DNA of 64,000 nucleotides from positions 248,001 to 312,000 of the forward strand of contig CAVOUI010000009.1 in the NCBI GenBank assembly GCA_963699525.1. Reading direction: 5' to 3'. Positions 20,977-31,049 of this stretch are shown here, one piece after another. A program made the translations under genes and the position numbers. The notes below the pieces were generated by a model, which had not been told where the DNA came from, ran no database searches, and saw only the letters and a program-made list of their open reading frames with translations. Origin of the DNA: SG8-41 sp963699525. GTDB taxonomy: Bacteria; Pseudomonadota; Gammaproteobacteria; Burkholderiales; SG8-41. Positions within the stretch are counted from its first letter, which is position 1; each line of letters begins with the position of its first letter.

Positions 20977-21133
20977 TTCGGTAGCGCGCTGCTCCGCGGT
21001 AAACAAGACCCCGGACGCCGGGCACGAATTATTGCCTTGGCGAAAGCATTGCCTGAGCTTTCGACCGGGCGTAACTTATTGGCTGGAAAATGACGCCGTC
21101 CTATGAAAGCGTTGGCGGGAGGGCGAAATGAGT

Positions 21134-21181
21134 GTCAACTAAATTGTCAACTAAGAAGTCAACCAATTTGTCAATCAATTG
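21134..21181 (+). repeat. 12-base tandem repeat, four degenerate units
   Basis: Units: GTCAACTAAATT, GTCAACTAAGAA, GTCAACCAATTT, GTCAATCAATTG. The last unit, with the following bases, makes the palindrome GTCAATCAATTGAC, which ends immediately before the GTTAGCT boundary of the cassette array. Possibly regulatory or part of the left recombination site. Confidence 0.85.
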
Positions 21182-21194
21182 ACGTTAGCTGCGC

Positions 21195-21719
21195 ATGAAT
21201 AGCCCAAACGCTGAAACCCCAAAACGGTCCGTCCTTTGGTTTGCGTCTGGCGGCATGGTCCTATTCACGTCGTTCATGTATCTCTTCTTCGATCAGCGCG
21301 GTTGGACGACACGCGACGTTGTGTTTATTGGCATCGCCGGGGCGATGACTCTTGGCTTGATCATCACGCTTGTCGATGCAAAACGCTTTTGGTGGGGTAT
21401 GCGGCTGGTCACCTTCATAATCTTCGCGGCTTACCTCTCTTACCTTCTTTACGAATTTTGGTGGTCTGGCAAGGCGCTGGAGCTCACGGCCCGTCGCAGT
21501 GCAGCGTCCCCATTTAACTCAGTACTCGGGTTTCTCTTCTTCGGCGTGCCCTGCCTCTTGTACACGTTTTGGGGGAGCACTTGGGGCAAACTAGGGCACG
21601 CGCAACCTCAGAACGTAACCCGATCAGACATCTTCACTTTTTATATCGCTTGGGGAGCTCAATGGCTGTTTCTATTACTGAGCGCACTGGCGGTCGCTGC
21701 AGCGCTAATGCGCAGCTAA
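21195..21719 (+). CDS. cassette-borne membrane protein of unknown function
   Basis: 174 residues, not recognised. About five hydrophobic segments: near 15-32 (WFASGGMVLFTSFMYLFF), 42-60, 70-88, 108-126 and 148-170. The ATG is 11 bases after the GTTAG boundary, and the TAA stop lies inside the attC 5' end, the usual arrangement of an integron cassette. No catalytic motif. Codon use is less GC-biased than in genes to the left. Confidence 0.75.
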   Translation: MNSPNAETPKRSVLWFASGGMVLFTSFMYLFFDQRGWTTRDVVFIGIAGAMTLGLIITLVDAKRFWWGMRLVTFIIFAAYLSYLLYEFWWSGKALELTARRSAASPFNSVLGFLFFGVPCLLYTFWGSTWGKLGHAQPQNVTRSDIFTFYIAWGAQWLFLLLSALAVAAALMRS

Positions 21720-21783
21720 CAACGTGTTCCAGGCGACGCATTCGCGCTGCGCGCGAATACGCGCCTGAACACGGGCGTTAGAT
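21714..21783 (+). other. attC-like recombination site 1
   Basis: Begins AGCTAAC and ends GTTAGAT. The outer arms GTGTTCCAGGCG (21724-21735) and CGCCTGAACAC (near 21761-21771) pair perfectly except for one bulged C, the extrahelical base expected of attC. An inner hairpin of ATTCGCGC (21740-21747) with GCGCGAAT (21751-21758) closes on a 3-base loop. Confidence 0.8.
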
Positions 21784-21817
21784 GGCGATTACAACGCAAC
21801 GCGGGAGCGGGTAGCAC

Positions 21818-23146
21818 ATGCCGTATTGCCCGAATTGCTCATGCCCTCTTGAGCCCAATGAGGGCGACTGCCCGAAGTGTGGCGCTGTATTTGGCCCTGA
21901 TGCTGCTTGGACTCCGACGGCAGAACCCTCGGGACCGGTCCCGCTGCGTCCCGAGAGAACCACGCCAAAATCTGTCCTCGAGAGCACCTCGGCCCAGGAA
22001 AGGGTCAAACCGCCTTATGTACCGGGGCGCATTGGATGGGCCAATCTGTCACTCGCAATTGCTTTCTTTTTGTCGTTCTATCTATCGCCTGGGGCCAAAG
22101 CGTTGCGCATGGTTGTCGATCTGCCCGTGCTCCAAAGCATCCCGGTGTATAAGGCGCACATTCTCAACGCCTTCGCGAGTTACTGGATCACCGCACTTCT
22201 AATTTACCTCGCGCTAAGGCTTACGAGGGCGGAAGCCTGGCTTAAACCGCGACCTGCGATCCATGCGTTAGTCGGGATTGGGAATGCGCTTCTAATTTTC
22301 TATCTAATCCCGCGTATCTTCGCCTCCACCATACAAGGCGGTGGGCCAAGCTTCGTTGTCGCAATGTTTAGTCCTTATTTCGTGATACCGGCCAAACTTC
22401 TTTTCCTCGCTGGATTTGTGTGGCTTGCAGCACGGTCGATAGCGAAGCGAAAGGACGTGATCGAAAGACAACGGTTCATCGTGCCTGAATACGCCGTCTT
22501 GACGCTTGCCGTTGGCATCCCTACAGCTTTCGCATCAACGATGTACTTTGGTGAGGAGGCTCCGTTTCGTATCGCACGCGAGGCGGGCAAACTCCTCGAG
22601 GTTAAATGCAAGCTGGCCGGAGAACGCATTCTCCGTTTACCCACGGAGGAGGTTAAGGGTCTCTTTCTCGAACGAGACAGCGCCGAGCGTTATGAGCAAA
22701 TTAAGGATGGCGTATATCAAGGTTTCGGTGGGTCGATTCTTGGCGAGCCTCTGGTTAATGGCGGTCTGCTGATGTTTATGGAGAAACCCAATGACCGACC
22801 CAGGCCAGAAGACGGTGGACAATTCAAGTACCGCCGGCATGGCTTTAAGGATTGGAAGGGCCAGCCGGTCAATGAGTTGGAAAGCGAGTACGGCCTGTAC
22901 CGCACGGATCTGACTTCTGAAGAGGAACGGAAGCTTGGAATTCGTGGTGCCGAGGTAACGATAAGGCATTTGCGGACAAACGAGATCATCGCAACAACAA
23001 CTTATTTCGTTAGTTCACGAGAACGTAAGTTTTGCGGAGAAGCCCAAAACGGCTATTTCGATGTCGCGCAGTTCGTAAGGAGGGCTCTGGATTTAAAGAA
23101 GCGTTATCCGTCCGCATGGGACAGCCAAAGCCCCGTGAAGAAATAA
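21818..23146 (+). CDS. cassette-borne zinc-ribbon membrane protein
   Basis: 442 residues. The N-terminus has a zinc ribbon (YCPNCSCPLEPNEGDCPKCG; four Cys in two CxxC-type pairs). After a Pro/Thr linker come about six hydrophobic segments between residues 70 and 245, then a soluble C-terminal domain of about 190 residues with no family I recognise. The zinc ribbon plus membrane block resembles stress-response or sensor proteins, but function is unknown. It starts 35 bases after the array boundary at 21777-21783. Confidence 0.8.
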   Translation: MPYCPNCSCPLEPNEGDCPKCGAVFGPDAAWTPTAEPSGPVPLRPERTTPKSVLESTSAQERVKPPYVPGRIGWANLSLAIAFFLSFYLSPGAKALRMVVDLPVLQSIPVYKAHILNAFASYWITALLIYLALRLTRAEAWLKPRPAIHALVGIGNALLIFYLIPRIFASTIQGGGPSFVVAMFSPYFVIPAKLLFLAGFVWLAARSIAKRKDVIERQRFIVPEYAVLTLAVGIPTAFASTMYFGEEAPFRIAREAGKLLEVKCKLAGERILRLPTEEVKGLFLERDSAERYEQIKDGVYQGFGGSILGEPLVNGGLLMFMEKPNDRPRPEDGGQFKYRRHGFKDWKGQPVNELESEYGLYRTDLTSEEERKLGIRGAEVTIRHLRTNEIIATTTYFVSSRERKFCGEAQNGYFDVAQFVRRALDLKKRYPSAWDSQSPVKK

Positions 23147-23186
23147 CATTGAGGGCCTCAACCAGCCCCTTGAAAGCACCGTCGCC

Positions 23187-23240
23187 ATCTAACACCGCGT
23201 TCGAGTCCGGACGCGCGCCGGCTCCACGCGAACGTTAGAT
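23187..23240 (+). other. attC-like recombination site 2
   Basis: Begins ATCTAAC and ends GTTAGAT (23234-23240). Imperfect arms near GCGTTCGAGTCCGG and CCGGCTCCACGC pair with one mismatch and two unpaired bases on the left arm. Short (54 bases) but with the full boundary sequences and asymmetric bulges. Confidence 0.72.
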
Positions 23241-23256
23241 TGCATAGGTATTGCCC

Positions 23257-23472
23257 ATGATCATATTGCTTATCGTGTCTGTCATCGTGGTCGCCGTGAT
23301 CATGTATTTCGGCAGAAAGTGGGCACCCAAATTGCGCTTGGGCTTATCGATCTTGGTATTTGTTCTAATAAATCTTCCCACAATTGTTTTTTGGGTTGTC
23401 GGAGATCAACCCTTACCAGGCGCTACAACGGTAACGCAAGAGGAAATTCGGGACACGGCAAAAACCAAGTAG
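23257..23472 (+). CDS. cassette-borne small membrane protein
   Basis: 71 residues from ATG 23257. Two hydrophobic helices (MIILLIVSVIVVAVIMYF and LGLSILVFVLINLPTIVFWVV) are separated by a short basic loop (RKWAPKLR), followed by a polar tail. Unknown function; could be a small two-helix inner-membrane or toxin-like protein. It starts 17 bases after attC site 2 and ends 18 bases before attC site 3, so it fills its cassette. Confidence 0.68.
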   Translation: MIILLIVSVIVVAVIMYFGRKWAPKLRLGLSILVFVLINLPTIVFWVVGDQPLPGATTVTQEEIRDTAKTK

Positions 23473-23489
23473 GAGGGGTAATTAATGCA

Positions 23490-23583
23490 ATCTAACAATC
23501 AAATCAAGTTCGCCCGCGAAAAGCGCGGGCCGGACGCGCATAAACCGCGCGCCGCTTATTTGAATCGTTAGGCCGCCCACAAG
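23490..23583 (+). other. attC-like recombination site 3
   Basis: Begins ATCTAAC and ends GTTAGGC. Arms TCAAATCAAG and CTTATTTGA pair with one extrahelical C. A perfect internal hairpin GCCCGCG/CGCGGGC and a second GCGC-rich arm fill the centre. This is the best-defined right boundary of the array. Confidence 0.78.
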
Positions 23584-23614
23584 CTCGAGCATCCCTCAAG
23601 GGGAGGAGAGCTCC

Positions 23615-24682
23615 ATTAGACACACGCGCATCATCGTCACTCACTATGGCGGACCCGATGCACTTCGGGTGATTGAAGAAGTGTGCCCCGAACCGGGCAA
23701 TGGTGAAGTGCGGGTAAGAGTGCTGGCCGCAGGCGTCTCCTTGCCCGACATAATGGCGCGTGAGGGCGTCCATCCCGAAACGCCCCCGGTGCCGTACACG
23801 CCGGGGTGGGACCTGATTGGCGAGGTAGAACGGCTCGGCGACGGTGTCTCCGGAATTGAACCGGGCCAGATCGTTGCCGCGATGCCCATACACGGCGCGT
23901 ACGCGGAGTTCGTCTGCCTGCCGCAGCGCGAGCTGGTTCCGGTGCCATCCGGGTTGGACGCCGCCGAGGCTGTCAGTCTCGTGCTGAACTACATTACGGC
24001 GTATCAGATGCTGCATCGCTCCGCCAAGGTCAAACCGGGCCAGCGCGTGCTGTTTCACGGCGCGTCGGGCGGGGTCGGCACGGCACTCTTGCAGCTCCGG
24101 CGCCTTGCCGAACTGGAGATGTACGGTACCTGTTCATCGCGAGGGGCACCGGCCGTTTCCGAGCTGGGCGGTGTCCCAATCGATTACCGGAATCAGGACT
24201 ACGTGAAGGAAATTCACCGCCTCACGAGCGAGGGCGTGGACGCCGTCTTCGACCCAATCGGTGGCGCCCACCTTTGGCATTCCCGCGAGGCTCTTCGTCC
24301 CGGCGGGAGGGTTGTGGGTTATGGCAATACAAGCTCGCTACGTGGGGAGGGATTGGCTTCAAGTCATCCAGGTGGTCGTAATCGCCTTCATGGAATCCCC
24401 ATCTACGCCTTGTACATCGCTGGCGGCTGGCTTCTCCCGGGCCGGAAACGGGTGGTTCCCTACAGCATCCAGACGCTCAAACGGCTGAGACCGGAATTGT
24501 TTCGACAGGATCTGATTGCCCTGCTTGACCTCCTCAAACGGCAGAAGATCAAGCCGCTCGTCGCGCAGCGATTTCCCCTTGCCGAGGCAAGACAGGCGCA
24601 GGAGTTGCTCGGGAAGGGAGGCGTAATAGGCAAGATCGTGCTCGTGCCCAACGGGGTTGCGCCAGCCTTCGCGCGCGGGTGA
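23615..24682 (+). CDS. zinc-type alcohol dehydrogenase-like / quinone oxidoreductase
   Basis: 355 residues in the medium-chain dehydrogenase superfamily. GroES-like N-domain (GNGEVRVRVLAAGVSLPD) and NADPH-binding motif FHGASGGVGTALLQ. No structural zinc Cys cluster, so quinone-reductase type. Family homology begins at HTRIIVTHYGGPDAL, well upstream of the first GTG (23669). No ATG precedes it in frame, but an ATT at 23615 follows GGGGAGGAG by 6 bases and is the likely initiator. It lies just after the last attC, so it may be the first chromosomal gene or a cassette that lost its attC. Confidence 0.8.
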   Translation: MRHTRIIVTHYGGPDALRVIEEVCPEPGNGEVRVRVLAAGVSLPDIMAREGVHPETPPVPYTPGWDLIGEVERLGDGVSGIEPGQIVAAMPIHGAYAEFVCLPQRELVPVPSGLDAAEAVSLVLNYITAYQMLHRSAKVKPGQRVLFHGASGGVGTALLQLRRLAELEMYGTCSSRGAPAVSELGGVPIDYRNQDYVKEIHRLTSEGVDAVFDPIGGAHLWHSREALRPGGRVVGYGNTSSLRGEGLASSHPGGRNRLHGIPIYALYIAGGWLLPGRKRVVPYSIQTLKRLRPELFRQDLIALLDLLKRQKIKPLVAQRFPLAEARQAQELLGKGGVIGKIVLVPNGVAPAFARG

Positions 24683-24766
24683 AGAAATGCGGGGCTTACT
24701 TGGCGGAGCAGCAGTGCGTCTAGGTTTCCCCGAGGTTCAACTGCGCAATTAGCGGAGTACTTCGCT

Positions 24767-26410
24767 ATGAAAATCTCTGGATATCGCTGTTCGGTCGTTC
24801 TGCTCCTTTGCTGCACCCTGACGTTCGTTGCTTTCTCTTTCCCGGCGGTCGGCGAAGAGGCTCCCGCGTCGGCACCAGCCGCAAAACCTGCCGAGCCAAA
24901 ACCGTTGCCGGAAGATCCGCTGGGCCGGAGCACACCCTACGGCACGGTGATCGGGTTTCTGCAGGCGGCGAACAAGGCTGACTATGAACTTGCCTCCAAT
25001 TACCTGGAGGGCAAACAGTCCGCCAGGAGAAAAGCAGAACTCGCGCGCAGTCTCCATGTGGTCTTGAACCGGGGCCTAAAAATCGGCCCGGACGATTTGA
25101 GCAAAGCACCTGCGGGAAGCCTGGACGACGGTCTCCCCGCGAATCTGGAAAAAGTGGGCACGGCAACCTTTGCGAGCGAAAGCCTGGACATCGTGCTTCG
25201 CCTCACGAAGACACCCGATACATCGCCGATCTGGCTCTTCTCCGCTGAAACCCTGCTTGGCGTAACTGCTGCGGCTAACCAACTCGATCTCCCGTGGGCC
25301 GAAGCGATCTGGCCGGAATCGTTCAGAGAAATCCGCTTCCTGTCTTACCCACTTTTCACGTGGCTCAACGTGCTCGTGAGCATTCCGCTCCTGGTGGGGA
25401 TTGCCTGGCTCCTCACCCGGGGCCTTCTCAGACTTCTTCGCCCTTTGGACCTGCGCCTTAGCACGAAACCCGGAGAGAGTGTGCTGGCCCCGATCAAATG
25501 GCTGCTGTTCCTTTTGATCTTCGCTCTCCTGGCGCGCATCGTCGCCACGCAAGCTGCCACGGCGGAGGGGCGCATTGTCGTCACCTCTATTGCCAACGTG
25601 CTCATCATCGTGGCTGCCGGCTGGTTATTGGTTCGGTTGACGAAACTTTTGGCTCGATTGAAGACTCGGCAGCTGCGACAGGTTGGGTTGCCGGGCAAGA
25701 TCGCGACAGTCGAACTATCCAACTGGCTGCTTGTGAGTGTCTGGTTCATTGCCGGTTTATTCCTGATCCTGCGCAGTTTGGGCATCGAGCTTACGGCCGT
25801 CATTGCCGGACTCGGCATTGGCGGAATCGCGTTTGCGTTCGCCGCCCAGAAGACGATCGAGAACCTCTTCGGCACGGTAATGGTCGTTGCTGATGAAGCC
25901 ATCCAGGTCGGTGACGACTGCCAGACAGGGACTATTGAGGGCCGCGTCGAAAGCATCGGTCTGCGCTCCACGCAGATTCGCACCCTCGACCGGGCCCTGG
26001 TCAGCGTTCCCAATGGGCAGCTCGCCGCGTCAAGTATTGGAAATTTGGCCCGGCGCGACAAATTTCTCTTCCGTCATAAAATTCGGTTGGGATATGAAAC
26101 CACAGCCGATCAGCTTCGCCATGTCCTCGCGGAGATCAGAAAAATGATGCTGGAACAAGCCAAGCTCGAGCCTGCAACCGTCACGACCCGGTTGATCCGG
26201 TTCGGCGACGCCTCCCTCGAGGTGGAGGCCTTCGCGTATGTGCCAACTCGCGAGGAGGGTGTCTTCCTCGATATTCAGGAAGAACTTCTACTGCGGATCA
26301 TGGATATCGTCGAAGCCAGTGGAGCTGCGTTCTATTTGCCAACCGAGGCCGCGCCCGTCCCCAATAATTCCGCTCTGAATACCCGGACTCGGGATACTCA
26401 GGAAAAGTAG
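24767..26410 (+). CDS. mechanosensitive ion channel (MscS family)
   Basis: 547 residues. Signal peptide (to about residue 27), a periplasmic domain of about 150 residues, then roughly five transmembrane helices and the MscS pore/beta domain: GLGIGGIAFAFAAQKTIENL, the TM3 Gly/Ala pattern, then MVVADEAIQVGD and VSVPNGQLA. Opens under membrane tension and releases solutes during hypo-osmotic shock. Large N-terminal domain resembles MscM/YbiO-type channels. Base composition is lower in G+C than the FNR island. Confidence 0.93.
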   Translation: MKISGYRCSVVLLLCCTLTFVAFSFPAVGEEAPASAPAAKPAEPKPLPEDPLGRSTPYGTVIGFLQAANKADYELASNYLEGKQSARRKAELARSLHVVLNRGLKIGPDDLSKAPAGSLDDGLPANLEKVGTATFASESLDIVLRLTKTPDTSPIWLFSAETLLGVTAAANQLDLPWAEAIWPESFREIRFLSYPLFTWLNVLVSIPLLVGIAWLLTRGLLRLLRPLDLRLSTKPGESVLAPIKWLLFLLIFALLARIVATQAATAEGRIVVTSIANVLIIVAAGWLLVRLTKLLARLKTRQLRQVGLPGKIATVELSNWLLVSVWFIAGLFLILRSLGIELTAVIAGLGIGGIAFAFAAQKTIENLFGTVMVVADEAIQVGDDCQTGTIEGRVESIGLRSTQIRTLDRALVSVPNGQLAASSIGNLARRDKFLFRHKIRLGYETTADQLRHVLAEIRKMMLEQAKLEPATVTTRLIRFGDASLEVEAFAYVPTREEGVFLDIQEELLLRIMDIVEASGAAFYLPTEAAPVPNNSALNTRTRDTQEK

Positions 26411-26465
26411 CGCGCAGAGTCCTCGAAGGTCCCTCTTGGGCCCTGGAGGTCTCAAGTAACCACTG

Positions 26466-27651
26466 TCATCTGGGTTGAATGCGCGAGCCGTCGCGCAGGG
26501 CATCCGACGGATAGACCACGACGCGTTCGCCCGGCTTCAGGCCGTCCTCGACGAGGGCCTCGGCGCCGTTGCGCAGCGGCGCTTTCACCGCACGCTTGAC
26601 CGCGCGCCCGCCGTCGGCCACGAACACCGCCCAGTCCGCGCCGTCGCGGAAGAGCGCCCCGACCGGCACTTTCACGGCGTCCTCCTCGCGATGCGTGACG
26701 ATTGCCGCGTCCACGCGAAACGCATCGCCAAGGGTCTGGACTTTATCGAGCGGCTCGGCGAAGTCGAGCACCACGTTCACGCGCTGCTCCTCGACGCCGA
26801 GCGCCGAGATCTTGGTGAATGCCGCCGGCTCGATCAGCCGCACGCGTGCGGCAAGCGGCGCGACGCCCCGGCCCAGGTCGATGCGCGCCGGCATGCCGGG
26901 CCGGATCGCCACCGATTCCTGCGACAGGACATCCACCACGGCCTCGAGGCTGCGGGCATCCGCGAGCTCGAGCAGCGGCGCGCCCAGGGGAACGGTGCCC
27001 TCGCTCTCCTGGATGACCTTGAGCACCGATCCCGTGACCGGCGAGGTGACCTCCCACTTCGCGCCGGGCTCGCCGCTGCGATAGCGGGTCAGCGCGGCGC
27101 GCGCCTGTTTGAGCTCGTGCCCCGCTGCGTCCTCGGCAAATCGCGCCGCCTCGACCGTCCGCTCCTGGGTGCGCAGCGCGAGCTCGGCTTGCTCGCGCGC
27201 TGTCGCGGATACAAAGCCCTCCTTGAACAGCTTCACCTGGCGGTCAAGATCGGCCTGCGCCTGGTCGCGCTGCGCCATCACGCGCGCGACCTCCGCCTTG
27301 GCGCGCAACTGCTGCGCCTCGGCCGCGCCGACGCGCGCCTGCAGCTCCCGCTCCGCGCGCGCGTCGAGGAGCGCGGGTGCGGCCGGCATGAGCACCGCCA
27401 CCACCTGTCCCCGCTCGACCGGGTCACCGGCCTTCAAGGCGGATGCGCTCGACGCGCCCGGCGAGCGGCGCGAACACGGTGTAGCGCTCGCGCACGCGCG
27501 TCTTGCCGTCGTCCGAAACGGTCTGCTCGAATACGCCACGCTCGACTTGGGCAAGCTCGACCGAGATCGGGGGCGCCCGCAGCGCCCACACCACCAGTGC
27601 CGCGACGCCGGCGAGGGCGATGCCGAAAGCGATCTTGTTGCGCGTTCTCAT
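26466..27651 (-). CDS. HlyD/RND-type periplasmic adaptor, frame broken once
   Basis: Membrane-fusion protein of an ABC exporter. N-terminal membrane anchor (IAFGIALAGVAALVVWAL), lipoyl/hairpin region (ALLDARAERELQARVGAAEAQ), barrel-sandwich part (APLAGRVERIRL) and a C-terminal beta domain (VKVPVGALFRDGADWAVFV). The frame breaks near 27434: CGCCTTGAAGG with one extra T; the corrected reading is RIRLKAGDPVERGQVV. Last gene of the operon with the ATPase and permease; its start overlaps the permease stop (ATGA). Confidence 0.85.
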
Positions 27652-30008
27652 TCGCGAGTCTTCAGGACCGCGACCAGGTCCAGGTTATCGATGCGGTTGC
27701 GCACGATCAGCGCGCTCGCGACCCCCGCCGCCACGACGACGGCCGCGGCGTAAAGGTAGGTCTCGGGCAGGATCACGAGCGGGAATTCCATCACCTCGCC
27801 GTGCTGCATGAGCGAGATGATGAACCACGAGAGCCAGTAGCCGGCGATGCAGCCGAGCGGAATGGCGACCGCGATTTCGAGGGCCAGCTCACCCAGCAGC
27901 AGCACCGAGACCTCGGCGCGCGTCAGGCCCAGCACGCGCAGACTCGCGAGCTCCCACGCGCGCTCGGCAAGCTGAATGCGGGCGTTGTTGTAGACCACGC
28001 CGATCGCGATGGTCGCGGCAAACCCGGTGAGAATGGTGGTGAAGAACAGGATGTTCTTCGCGCTCGTCGCGCGGAAGGTCTCGAGCAGGGTGCGCGTGAC
28101 GATCACCACCGCCGCGCCCGGTATTTCCTTCAGTCGCGCGAGCAGGCGCGGCTCTTCGTTGCGGTCAACGCGCAGACCCGCCGCCGAGACCACCGGTCCC
28201 TCGCGCGCAAGGCGGTTCAGTTCCTCGAGCGGCATGTAGGCGTTCATGCCGGCGAGCTCGCGCACCGTGCCCGCAACGTGCAGCGGCGCCTTGACGCGCT
28301 TTCCTTCCAGCATTTCCACCATCAGCGTGTCGCCCGGCACGACGCCGAGGCGGTTGGCGAGGCGCGAGGTAAGCAGGACCCCGCCCGGCGCCGGGCCGCG
28401 CCTCGCGCAGGTCCTTGTCGAGGATGCGCTGCAGCGTGGCGTCGCCGGGGAGTCCGGTCAGCGCCGTGCGGTAATGGCGATTCCCGGCGACAAGGCGCAC
28501 CGGGACCATGCGCACCACCTCGGCGCGGGCGACGCCCGGCAGCCGCTCGAGCTCGCGGCGCGCATCGATCGCCACCGGCTCGGCGAAGCCGACGAAGACA
28601 TTCGCGCGCTGCACCTGGTTGAACTGCACGTCGATGAAGTACTCGACCGCGTCCACCCAGAACGTGCCGGAGAGCAGGATCGCGACCGAGCCGGCGATGC
28701 CGGCGACGGTGAGCGCGGCGCGCACGGGCTTGCGCTCGAGATTGCGCAGGATCATGCGCTGCGCGGGCGTGAAGACGGCCACGTAGCCGAGCCGCTCGAC
28801 CATGAGCGGGCGGAACTCGGCCGGCGCGGGCGGGCGCAGCGCTTCGGCTGCGCGCAGCTTCACGACTCCGCGGATTGCCGCGAGCGCGCCCCCGAACGCC
28901 GCGAGGAGCGCGGCGCCCGTGCCCGCGAGCACCACCCACGGCAGCAGCCGGAAGTGGAACGCGGGGAAGTGGAAGAAGTCGGTGTAGAGGCCGGTCATGG
29001 CGCGCCCCAGCCGCCAGCCCAGCCCGAGCCCGATCGCGGCGCCGAGCACCACGATGACCGAGGTGAACTTGAGATAGTGCCAGGCGATCGCACGGTCTTC
29101 GTAGCCGAGCGCCTTCAGCGCCGCGATCTCCCCGCGCTGCGCGTTGACCTGCCGGTGCAGCACGACGTTCAGGATGAACGCTGCGACGAAGAGGAAGATC
29201 GACGGCAGCACGAGGCCGAACACCCGCTGCTGGTTGATTTCCTGCGACACGATCTTGTGCGAGACCTGGTCCTCGCGCCCGACCGCTCCGAAGCCGCCGT
29301 AGGGCTCGAGCATCCGGTCGAGCGCCTCCACCGTGGCCGGCGCGGATGCCCCGTGCGCCAGGCGCAGGAGCACGGAATTGAACGCACCGTCCATGTTGAA
29401 CGCGGAGGCGAGCGTCTTTGCGTCCACCCAGAACACCCCGAACCACTCGTCGTCGGGCATGCCGCCGCCGCGCGTCGCGTAGATGTACTCGGGCGAGAGG
29501 GCGGTGCCGACGATGGTCAGGCGCTCGAGCTTGCCGTTCATCAGCACCCGCGTGCGGGTGCCGAGCTTCAAGTGTCGCGCCTCCAGGAAGCGCTGGTTCA
29601 CCACCGCTTCGCCCTGCGCGCCCGGCGCCGGCCAGCGCCCGCTCTTCAGCGTCAGCCGGCTCATGGCGGGCGGGTGCGCGAAGTCCACCCCGATCAAGCG
29701 CGCGATCATCGGCGGCACCACGCCCTCGATCGAGAGCTGGACGTCGCGGGTGACGCGCGTCTCGACCTCGGAGACGCCGGGGATGGAGCGGATTTTCTCG
29801 ACCAGCGCGAGCGGCGCGCGCTTCGCGGTGGCGAACACGTGCGGGAAGCGCGCCGTGTCGTAGTAATGCTCGCGCGACCACACCAGGGAATCGTGGGTGG
29901 AGAACGACGCGATGAAGCCGCCGATGCCGCAGGCGATGACGAGCGCGATCGACACCACCTGGGTCTTCAGTGACCACAGGTCGCGCAGGAGCTTCCTGTC
30001 GATCGCCT

Positions 30009-30012
<4 letters not shown>
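27648..30012 (-). CDS. ABC exporter permease (FtsX/MacB family), frame broken once
   Basis: About 780 residues. Starts with GTG at 30012 overlapping the ATPase stop (GTGA). N-terminal membrane helix (SIALVIACGIGGFIAS), periplasmic MacB-like domain, an FtsX block of three helices around residues 265-390 (VLPSIFLFVAAFILNVVL), a second periplasmic domain, then a second FtsX block near the C-terminus (FFTTILTGFAATIAIGVVY). The frame breaks near 28390 in a G/C-rich stretch: one extra base separates the part ending at KDLREARP from the part reading LLTSRLANRLGVV. Exports an unknown compound together with the flanking ATPase and adaptor. Confidence 0.85.
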
Positions 30013-30752
<740 letters not shown>

Positions 30753-30792
30753 ATTACATGGGGGGACGCCGCGAACTTCCCGGCGCTGGCGG

Positions 30793-30993
30793 TCAGCGCT
30801 CTGCGGCAGGGGAATCGTCCCGTGTGCGGCGGCTTCGGTGTTCGAGTGTAATGCCCACGGCTTCGAGCGCGATGCCGGCTACGAGTAATGCAACTCCCCA
30901 CCACACCTCGGTAGCGAGCCACATCATCAGGGCACCGCCAACGACCAGCAGTGCACCCAGCGTTCGCCGCAAGCCTCGATGTTTGATCAACAC
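30793..30993 (-). CDS. small two-helix membrane protein
   Basis: 66 residues from GTG 30993; GGAA sits upstream. Two transmembrane helices (LGALLVVGGALMMWLATEV and WGVALLVAGIALEAVGITL), then a charged tail (RSRRTRDD). Not recognised. The FNR box at 31050-31063 is upstream on this strand with a TGTACT hexamer at 31027-31022 in the right place, so it may also be induced by FNR. Confidence 0.6.
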   Translation of the reverse strand: MLIKHRGLRRTLGALLVVGGALMMWLATEVWWGVALLVAGIALEAVGITLEHRSRRTRDDSPAAER

Positions 30994-31049
30994 GGTGTTC
31001 TTCCAGCCTATTCCAGAATACAGTACATCCCAGACCGCACCCGGCCGGT

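Larger units (their letters stand above)
21184..23583 (+). mobile_element. integron-type gene cassette array without integrase
   Basis: Three consecutive units each consist of a GTTAG-type boundary, a short leader, one ORF, and an attC-like structured site ending in the next GTTAG boundary (21184, 21777, 23234, 23577). ORFs read in the same direction and nearly fill each unit. The segment is visibly richer in A+T than its surroundings. No tyrosine integrase gene is present in the window, so it fits an attC cluster lacking intI (CALIN-like) or the distal part of an array. The left boundary GTTAGCT has no clear attC or attI to its left. Confidence 0.75.

Noticed and set aside
18973..21006. 677-codon open frame on the minus strand
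   Set aside because: Runs antisense across VOC, SDR, MazG-like and GIY-YIG-like genes that have good motifs and ribosome sites; no domain in the antisense product.
21000..21183. A further attC or an attI site left of the first cassette
   Set aside because: I looked for a TAAC left end and matching arms; only the GTTAGCT boundary and repeats are present, so not called.
23584..24766. Quinone oxidoreductase gene as a fourth cassette
   Set aside because: No attC follows it before the MscS gene.
26475..29973. Very long plus-strand frames over the ABC exporter
   Set aside because: Shadows of the adaptor and permease; low-complexity Arg/His-rich products.
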